Program-made: the position numbers and the translations under genes
Assembly: GCA_022794295.1 (NCBI GenBank)
Contig: JAAWEO010000063.1
Location: forward strand, 1 to 9,697
Source: Angelakisella sp.
Lineage (GTDB): Bacteria; Bacillota; Clostridia; Oscillospirales; Ruminococcaceae
DNA: 9,697 nucleotides
Direction: 5' to 3'
Shown here: one piece after another, positions 5,317 through 9,697 of the stretch
Position numbering within the stretch: position 1 is the stretch's first letter
Layout of the letters: each line of letters opens with the position of its first letter
The notes under the pieces: generated by a model
What the model saw: only the letters and a program-made list of their open reading frames with translations
What the model was told of the DNA's origin: nothing
The model's database searches: none

Positions 5317-5757
5317 CTAAATCATGCCCCATTCGATCTCGTCCAGGAGGGGGGACCAGAAGGTGAAGTCATCCCGGAACATCTCCGGATCCAAGGCACA
5401 GAGCCTTTTCTTCAGCCCTGCCGCTTCTTTCCGGGCCCGCTCTTCCTCATTGTCTCCGCCCCGGTGGAGCAGGGCCCCGAGGGTCGCTGCCGCCATAGCC
5501 ATTCCGCGGTGGCGCCGGTAGATCCTGACTGCGGCTGCCAGGGTTTTCCGATCCCTGGCAAAATAGACCAGGGGATATTCCGCCCCCTCCGTGGTATCCA
5601 ACAGATAGACGGTCCCGTCTTTCGCCTCTCCGACGAGGCTGCCTACATCGTCCTCCCCGATGATGCGATAGCGCTCTCCCTGAAAACCGCTGTCGTATTC
5701 CTTTCCGGCGGGCAGAAAGGTGATATTCAAAAAACCCTTTTGCAGGCTGCTCCCCAC
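5317..5757 (-). CDS. Small hypothetical protein, possibly SUKH-like immunity fold
   Basis: 146 residues from a GTG at 5757, chosen because AAGGAG (5766-5771) lies 8 nt upstream. A second GTG at 5790 overlaps the preceding stop as GTGA and would add 11 residues. The central segment (YRIIGEDDVGSLVGEAKDGTVYLLD, then PLVYFARDRKTLAAAVRIYRR) resembles the end of SUKH/SMI1-KNR4 domains: a glycine-rich strand, GxVYxxD, then a final 'F/LxxxLxxY' helix. This is a pattern match by eye, not a confirmed assignment. The C-terminal third is charged and helical and ends in WSPLLDEIEWGMI. There is no signal peptide or membrane segment. SUKH proteins often neutralise polymorphic toxins, but no toxin gene is visible nearby. 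Confidence 0.6.
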   Translation of the reverse strand: MGSSLQKGFLNITFLPAGKEYDSGFQGERYRIIGEDDVGSLVGEAKDGTVYLLDTTEGAEYPLVYFARDRKTLAAAVRIYRRHRGMAMAAATLGALLHRGGDNEEERARKEAAGLKKRLCALDPEMFRDDFTFWSPLLDEIEWGMI

Positions 5758-5765
5758 GACGGTTG

Positions 5766-5771
5766 CTCCTT
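5766..5771 (-). promoter_or_regulatory. Ribosome site supporting the GTG start at 5757
   Basis: AAGGAG on the minus strand with 8 nt spacing to GTG. The alternative GTG at 5790 has only a loose G-rich stretch upstream, but would be translationally coupled to the previous gene. Confidence 0.5.
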
Positions 5772-5786
5772 CCCTATCATTTAGGG

Positions 5787-6176
5787 TCACCCCTGCCCGA
5801 CCCCCAGCTCCCAAAGCTCGTCCACATAATTGTCCACCCACTTGACGCCGTGGGCGAACCACTCCTGCTTTTTGTCCTCCGGGGCGGGGGGCATCAGGAC
5901 CAGCCGGGCCGGGGGCGCCTCATAAATGGCGTCGAGGAGGGCCATCCCCTGGGGGTAGCGGAACCAAAGGGAACGGTCCGGGTCGGGATTCTCCCGCCGC
6001 CACTTGGCAAACTCCGGGAGAAAGCTCTTGTCCTTCGGCAGCTCCAGCTTTCGGAAGGTCTCCTCCGGGAGGAGCAGCTGGGCCAGGACATAGAGCCCGT
6101 GGGCGTAGACGCAGAGGGGCCAGAACCCCAGCTGCGGAACAGATGCGGTTATTCCTCGCTGATCCATGCAATGCAC
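5787..6176 (-). CDS. Hypothetical protein, 129 aa or shorter, start uncertain
   Basis: The frame is open from an ATG at 6176 (alternative ATG at 6167) to a TGA at 5787. The conserved-looking part starts about residue 15 with LGFWPLCVYAHGLYVLAQLLLPEETF and continues with a Trp- and Pro-rich stretch (WRRENPDPDRSLWFRYPQG) to VKWVDNYVDELWELG. Neither ATG has a ribosome site, and both lie inside the end of the preceding gene (28-nt overlap). It may be translationally coupled or may be the C-terminal remnant of a longer protein. I do not recognise the family. Base composition is GC-rich like the operon, unlike the gene just before it. Confidence 0.5.
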   Translation of the reverse strand: MHCMDQRGITASVPQLGFWPLCVYAHGLYVLAQLLLPEETFRKLELPKDKSFLPEFAKWRRENPDPDRSLWFRYPQGMALLDAIYEAPPARLVLMPPAPEDKKQEWFAHGVKWVDNYVDELWELGVGQG

Positions 6177-6502
6177 TGCTGGACGTCCCCTTGATACTCA
6201 TAAAACATTTGGACCGCGCTCCGGACCGCTTCCAGGGAAAGCAACATTTGATCCGGCGCAAGCGCTTCTTCTATGTAGGTCAGGAAGCTTCGCCCCTCTG
6301 AGAGTATATCCTCAACCAGAAAAAGAAGCTGGTCCTGTCCCTGGTAAGAACAGGCAAAGGCACGATGGCTTTCCACGCAAGAGACGGACAAACAGGGCGC
6401 TTCCCGATCTTCCTTTAGACGAGCGGTCAAGGTCCCACCACATTTCATTGCGGACAATGCTTCCAAACATGGTCCTGGCTGTGTGTATCGAAGCTGTTCC
6501 AT
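6149..6502 (-). CDS. Hypothetical protein, 117 aa, with lower-GC composition
   Basis: Starts at an ATG at 6502, with AGGTGA (6508-6513) 5 nt upstream. A GTG at 6511 would add three residues and overlap the previous stop, but has no ribosome site of its own. The predicted fold is mixed: strands around TLTARL, CLSVSC and AFACSYQGQDQLLFLV, then helices around SFLTYIEEALAPDQMLLSLEAVRSAVQMFYEY, ending CIAWISEE. No signal peptide, membrane segment or family motif is recognised. The DNA is clearly less GC-rich than the genes on both sides, with codons such as ATA, TTT and CAA, suggesting a different origin. Its 3' end overlaps the next ORF. Confidence 0.6.
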   Translation of the reverse strand: MEQLRYTQPGPCLEALSAMKCGGTLTARLKEDREAPCLSVSCVESHRAFACSYQGQDQLLFLVEDILSEGRSFLTYIEEALAPDQMLLSLEAVRSAVQMFYEYQGDVQQCIAWISEE

Positions 6503-6507
6503 TTCTT

Positions 6508-7269
6508 TCACCTACCTGTTCTGTTTGTGACGTCGTCCCCTCTTTCCCACACCGCCCCGGCAGGGACGAAGCCCCAGGAGGTATAGAAGGAGGCCAGCCC
6601 CTCCCGGCAGGCCAGAAGGGGGCGCTTCCCCTGTTCCAAGGCGGCCCAAACGGCGGCCATCAGGGCGGCGGTGCCGTACCCCCTCCCCTGCCGGTCCCGG
6701 CGGCAGGCCAGAAAGCCGATGACCGCCTCCGTCTCCCCCAGGAGGCTGGCCGCCCCGGCGGCGGGCTCCCCTCTGTCATCGGGGACCAGCACCACCTGGG
6801 CCGCCCCCCGGCGGATGCGCAGGTGCAGCTCGGCGTAAAGGGCGTCCCGGTCCTGCTGTGGGATGGCCCCGGCTGCCGCGCTGCAGTCGGCCAGGGCCAT
6901 GCAGGAGGGGGCGCAGAGGACCGGCTCCTCCGGCTGGGGGCCACGGTATTCCAGCACCGGGCGGCGCTCCCACCGGCCGGGCAGAAGGGGAGCCAGTCTC
7001 TTGTCCGCCATCCCCGGCAGGTCCCCCAGGGCGGCCAGAAAGGCGGCGGCCTCGGAGAGATCTGCGGCTTCGCCAGCGGTAGCCCAAAGGCCGGCCTCGG
7101 TCCGGCAGATGGCCCCGGCTGGGGTCCCTTCCGGGGAGAGGACCAGCCACACCTCCCGGGAAAGCCCCGGTCCGGCGGTCTTTGCCAGCCCCTGGATCAT
7201 CCCCAGCAGGAGGGGCTCCCCGGGGGCCGTTTTCAGCCGGGGGTCCTTGGGGGAGACAAGGGCGATCAT
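6508..7269 (-). CDS. GNAT-family N-acetyltransferase
   Basis: 253 residues. The C-terminal half has a GNAT fold with the acetyl-CoA-binding motif A RQGRGYGT (193-200), preceded by the strand AVIGFLACRRD and followed by PLLACREGLASFYTSWGFVPAG (217-238), the usual end of the domain. The N-terminal ~110 residues are less conserved and may be a degenerate second GNAT-like domain or a substrate-binding region. The substrate is unknown. The start ATG overlaps the stop of the upstream peptidase gene (ATGA), and AAAGGAG (7281-7287) lies 11 nt upstream, indicating tight translational coupling. Its position between peptidases and small ORFs suggests a role with peptides or amino acids, but that is inference. 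Confidence 0.85.
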   Translation of the reverse strand: MIALVSPKDPRLKTAPGEPLLLGMIQGLAKTAGPGLSREVWLVLSPEGTPAGAICRTEAGLWATAGEAADLSEAAAFLAALGDLPGMADKRLAPLLPGRWERRPVLEYRGPQPEEPVLCAPSCMALADCSAAAGAIPQQDRDALYAELHLRIRRGAAQVVLVPDDRGEPAAGAASLLGETEAVIGFLACRRDRQGRGYGTAALMAAVWAALEQGKRPLLACREGLASFYTSWGFVPAGAVWERGDDVTNRTGR

Positions 7270-8294
7270 CCCCGGGGAAGCTCCTTTGCCAGCAGCTCCA
7301 AAAGCTTTCTGGCGTTCTCAATATCGCTCCGGTTGGTCAGGGTGTTGGCGGAATGGAGATACCGCACCGGCAGGGAGACTGCCAGCACCTTGGCCCCGGC
7401 GGCAGAGGAAACATAGCTCCGGGCATCGTTGCCCCCAAAGACCCCTTCCTTGGTCTGCCAGGGGATCCCGGCGTCCTCTGCCAGCTTGACCGCCTGCTGG
7501 TAGAGGTCCCAGGGGTAGATGGTCCCCTTGTCCATAAAGGAGATCACCGGCCCGGCCCCCACCCGGCAGACCTGGCGGCCCTCCGGCGCGGAGGGAAGGT
7601 CCCCGGCGGTGGTGCTCTCCACCACCACGGCAATATCCGGCCGCTGGGAGTAGGCCACCGCCTTGCTCCCGGCGCAGCCGGTTTCCTCCTGGACCACAAA
7701 GGCAAAGGTGCAGTCGTACTCCAGTTCCCCCTGGATCATCTCCAGAAGGAGGGCGCAGCCCGCCCGGTCGTCAATGGCCCGGGCCAAAATGGATTCCTCC
7801 CCCAACTCCTTCCAGGGGCCGATGAAGGTGGCCTGATCCCCCAGGGCGATCCGCCCAAGGGCGTCCTCCTTGTCCTTGGCGCCAATGTCAATGCGCATGT
7901 CCTCGGTTTTGGCGTACTCCTTGCGTTCCTCGTCGGTGATCAGGTGCACCGGCCGGGTTCCGATGACCCCGGGGACCGCATCCTTGCCAATAAGCACCGG
8001 CCGCCCCGCTGTCACCGCCGGGGTGACGCCCCCCACTGTGGCAAAGTGGAGCATCCCCTCCTTGGTCACATGGGTGATGATAAAGCCCACCTCGTCCATA
8101 TGGGCGGAGAAAAGGACCTTTTTGCTTCCCGCTTCCCTTCCCTTTTTGTGGACGATCAGGTTCCCCATATTGTCCACCTGGTAACTGTCACAGTGACCCT
8201 GGATCTTTTCCAGAAGATACTCCCGCACCTGGTCCTCACAGCCGGAGATCCCCCGCAGCTGGGTCAGCTCCTTCATCTGTTCCAGCAGCTTCAT
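7266..8294 (-). CDS. M42-family metallo-aminopeptidase, paralogue 2
   Basis: A 342-residue cytoplasmic peptidase of the M42 (glutamyl/leucyl aminopeptidase, TET-like) family, which removes N-terminal residues from peptides using two divalent metals and usually assembles as a dodecamer. Metal and catalytic residues are visible: H65 and D67 in SAHMDEVG, D175 in AIDDRAG, E203/E204 in QEETGCAG (203 likely catalytic), E226 in VVVESTTAGD and H314 in RYLHSA. The length is normal. GGAGGTGA (8301-8308) lies 6 nt before the ATG and inside the end of the upstream gene. Only one base separates the two genes. Compared with the upstream paralogue it has Glu, not Asp, at the fifth ligand position. Confidence 0.92.
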   Translation of the reverse strand: MKLLEQMKELTQLRGISGCEDQVREYLLEKIQGHCDSYQVDNMGNLIVHKKGREAGSKKVLFSAHMDEVGFIITHVTKEGMLHFATVGGVTPAVTAGRPVLIGKDAVPGVIGTRPVHLITDEERKEYAKTEDMRIDIGAKDKEDALGRIALGDQATFIGPWKELGEESILARAIDDRAGCALLLEMIQGELEYDCTFAFVVQEETGCAGSKAVAYSQRPDIAVVVESTTAGDLPSAPEGRQVCRVGAGPVISFMDKGTIYPWDLYQQAVKLAEDAGIPWQTKEGVFGGNDARSYVSSAAGAKVLAVSLPVRYLHSANTLTNRSDIENARKLLELLAKELPRG

Positions 8295-8295
8295 T

Positions 8296-9321
8296 TTACT
8301 TCACCTCCCTGGCAAATTCCGCCATCAGCCTGGCGGTGCTGAGAACGTCGTTGGCGGAGACCGTCTCCACCGCTGTGTGCATGCTCCGCAGGGGGATGGA
8401 AAGGAGCCCGCACCGCACCCCCCGGCCGGAGGAAGCCACAATATCGGTATCGGTACCGGTGCGTCCCCCCATGATGTGGGTCTGCCAGGGGATCTCCTTT
8501 TCCCGGGCAAGCTGGCAAAGGCGGTCAAACATCCCCCGGTTCACCGCCGGGGCCAGGTCGATCTCCACCCCGCCGTTCATCTGACCGCACTCGTGGTCCT
8601 TCACCCCAAATCCATCCCCAAAGGAGACGTCCACCAAAATAGCCATGTCCGGGGCCAGGGCAAAGGCCGCCGTTCCGGCGCCGTAGCCGCTGGTCTCCTC
8701 CTGGGCGGAAAGGCAGACGGTGACCCTGCACCTGGGGGCCTTTTCCTGGAGCAGCTTGGCGGCGGCAATCACTGCCACACAGCCCACCCGGTCATCCTGG
8801 GTGGGGGAAAGCATCAGATCATTTGCCAGCATGGTAAAGGCCCCGTCCAGGGTAATGGGGTCCCCGGGGGCAAAGACCTCCCGGGCCCTTTCGTCAGAGA
8901 GCCCGGTGTCCACCAGGATCTCCTCCATCTTCAGGGGCTTTTCCTTGCCGTCACACAGGTGAGGGGGCGTAGAGGAAATGACCGCGGAGTACCTTCCCCC
9001 CCTGGCGTGGACCGTCACCGGAGAAGCGGGCAGCAAGCGGCAGTCCAGCCCCCCCACATTGGCCACCCGCAGAAAGCCGCCCTTTTCCAGCCGGGTCACC
9101 ACCATGCCGATCTGGTCCAGGTGTGCCTCCAGCATCAGGTGGGGGGCGCCGGGCTCCCCCTGGCAAACGGTGCAGAGAACGCTCCCCAAGGGGTTCCGGG
9201 TCACCGGCCCCAAAGAAGAAAGCATCTCCTCCGCCACAGCAGCCGCCCCGTCCTCCCGCCCCGAAGTCCCCGGAGCCTCGCAAAGAGCCCTTGTCATCTG
9301 GATGATCTCCCTGATCTCCAT
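8296..9321 (-). CDS. M42-family metallo-aminopeptidase, paralogue 1
   Basis: 341 residues. M42 signatures: H67 and D69 in EAHLDQIG, D176 in TQDDRVG, E208/E209 in AQEETSG, D231 in ILVDVSFG and H315 in RSMHTA. These give a full two-metal site, so the enzyme should be active as an aminopeptidase on short peptides. The start ATG at 9321 is chosen because AGGAGGT (9328-9334) lies 6 nt before it. An in-frame ATG at 9327 abuts the ribosome site and one at 9375 is upstream of it. This is the first gene of the minus-strand operon. It shares domain order with the next gene but differs widely in sequence, so the pair is an old duplication rather than a recent one. Metal-site identity (Asp here, Glu in the partner) suggests different metal or substrate preference. 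Confidence 0.9.
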   Translation of the reverse strand: MEIREIIQMTRALCEAPGTSGREDGAAAVAEEMLSSLGPVTRNPLGSVLCTVCQGEPGAPHLMLEAHLDQIGMVVTRLEKGGFLRVANVGGLDCRLLPASPVTVHARGGRYSAVISSTPPHLCDGKEKPLKMEEILVDTGLSDERAREVFAPGDPITLDGAFTMLANDLMLSPTQDDRVGCVAVIAAAKLLQEKAPRCRVTVCLSAQEETSGYGAGTAAFALAPDMAILVDVSFGDGFGVKDHECGQMNGGVEIDLAPAVNRGMFDRLCQLAREKEIPWQTHIMGGRTGTDTDIVASSGRGVRCGLLSIPLRSMHTAVETVSANDVLSTARLMAEFAREVK

Positions 9322-9327
9322 TTTCAT

Positions 9328-9334
9328 ACCTCCT
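9328..9334 (-). promoter_or_regulatory. Ribosome site that fixes the M42 paralogue 1 start at 9321
   Basis: A full AGGAGGT on the minus strand. It is 6 nt from ATG 9321 and 0 nt from ATG 9327, so the second is too close to be used. Confidence 0.8.
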
Positions 9335-9340
9335 ATACAA

Positions 9341-9370
9341 ATTGTAATATATAGATGAATAACAACACAA
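9341..9370 (-). promoter_or_regulatory. Candidate promoter of the minus-strand operon
   Basis: On the minus strand TTGTGT (9370-9365) lies 18 nt from TACAAT (9346-9341), in the only AT-rich patch upstream of the operon. Transcription would start almost at the ribosome site, giving a very short leader. An overlapping TATATT could serve as the -10 box instead, but no -35 fits it well. Confidence 0.35.
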
Positions 9371-9407
9371 TACACCCCAGCCCAAAGACCCCAAACCCGT
9401 TCCCACC

Positions 9408-9470
9408 TGGTCCGCAGGCCATAGCCGCGAAGCGGCTCCGATTTTCGCCGCAGCGAAAATCACCTTAGCC
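9408..9470. repeat. Three-hairpin module, copy 1
   Basis: Hairpin 1: TGGTC-CGCA-GGCCA (9408-9421). Hairpin 2: AGCCGC-GAA-GCGGCT (9423-9437). Hairpin 3: GATTTTCGC-CGCA-GCGAAAATC (9440-9461). It ends in ACCTTAGCC. The three hairpins are packed with only 1-2 nt between them. Confidence 0.7.
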
Positions 9471-9482
9471 ATCCCCACCCCT

Positions 9483-9542
9483 TGGCCCGCAGGCCATAGC
9501 CCGAAGGGCTCCGCTTTTTTCCACAGAAAAAAGCACCTTATC
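9483..9542. repeat. Three-hairpin module, copy 2
   Basis: Hairpin 1: TGGCC-CGCA-GGCCA (9483-9496). Hairpin 2: AGCCC-GAA-GGGCT (9498-9510). Hairpin 3: GCTTTTTTC-CACA-GAAAAAAGC (9513-9534). It ends in ACCTTATCC. Same order, spacing and loops as copy 1, but different stem sequences that remain paired. Confidence 0.7.
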
Positions 9543-9697
9543 CGGCCAACGAGCCTCCGGCCGCAAAAGCCCGGACGCTGGTAAGCGGGAGCACAAATCC
9601 AAGATGCCAGCACAACCCAGCCGCCTGGCGCCATCAGTAGGAACACGCTGGTAATAGATCAAGGTACTGCCCTCCATGGACCTCCAAACCGTGGGTG

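Larger units (their letters stand above)
9376..9697. other. Gene-free region upstream of the operon
   Basis: No convincing gene. It contains two tandem copies of a hairpin module (9408-9470 and 9483-9542), a CGGCC/GGCCG hairpin (9543-9563), and a 10-base direct repeat ACGCTGGTAA at 9575-9584 and 9645-9654. A 70-codon minus-strand frame (9677-9465) runs straight through the second module and has no good ribosome site, so it is not called. The window ends inside this region. Confidence 0.6.

Noticed and set aside
3655..5784. 709-codon open frame on the plus strand
   Set aside because: It runs antisense to the tRNA, ynbB and the small ORF, has Gly/His/Pro-rich shadow composition and no ribosome site. 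The minus-strand genes have clear motifs.
9408..9542. CRISPR array
   Set aside because: Only two units with no unique spacers; the units themselves vary in their stems and no cas gene is present.
9465..9677. 70-aa minus-strand ORF upstream of the peptidase operon
   Set aside because: It is translated straight through hairpin module copy 2, has no good ribosome site and resembles translated repeat DNA.

Overview
The window looks like chromosomal DNA from a GC-rich gut Clostridia member, most likely the Oscillospiraceae (Flavonifractor/Lawsonibacter-type). The reasons are strong AGGAGG ribosome sites, Firmicute-type protein families (AraM/EgsA, YnbB, M42 peptidases), high GC for a Firmicute, and long GC-rich intergenic stretches full of short hairpins. 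This is an inference from style and gene content; there is no 16S or other taxonomic marker.

Layout. Positions 1-258 hold no convincing gene but a structured GC-rich leader ending in a hairpin beside a strong ribosome site. Next comes a plus-strand sn-glycerol-1-phosphate dehydrogenase (259-1509). Positions 1510-1806 are a gene-free hairpin region with one copy of a dispersed repeat. A 54-codon plus-strand ORF (1807-1971) is followed at once by a textbook terminator. A HipA/CtkA-fold kinase (2179-3366) with its own promoter comes next. Positions 3367-3906 hold no gene but several inverted repeats, a strong plus-strand terminator and another repeat copy. From 3907 to 9321 everything lies on the minus strand.

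The minus-strand block reads, in order of transcription: M42 peptidase 1 (9321-8296), M42 peptidase 2 (8294-7266), a GNAT acetyltransferase (7269-6508), three small unrecognised or weakly recognised ORFs (6502-6149, 6176-5787, 5757-5317), a YnbB-type PLP enzyme (5298-4033) and tRNA-Leu(UAG) (3988-3907). Gaps are 0-20 nt or overlaps, so the protein genes look like one operon. The two peptidases, the acetyltransferase and the PLP lyase suggest peptide and amino-acid turnover, with an inserted cassette of small ORFs that may be immunity-type proteins. Positions 9335-9697 hold no gene but carry two tandem copies of a three-hairpin module.

The most unusual content is non-coding. One is the tandem hairpin module at 9408-9542, whose stems change in sequence but stay paired while the loops stay nearly constant. 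The other is a three-copy dispersed element (151-209, 1555-1596, 3817-3883). I see no CRISPR array, transposase, integrase or recognisable phage gene.
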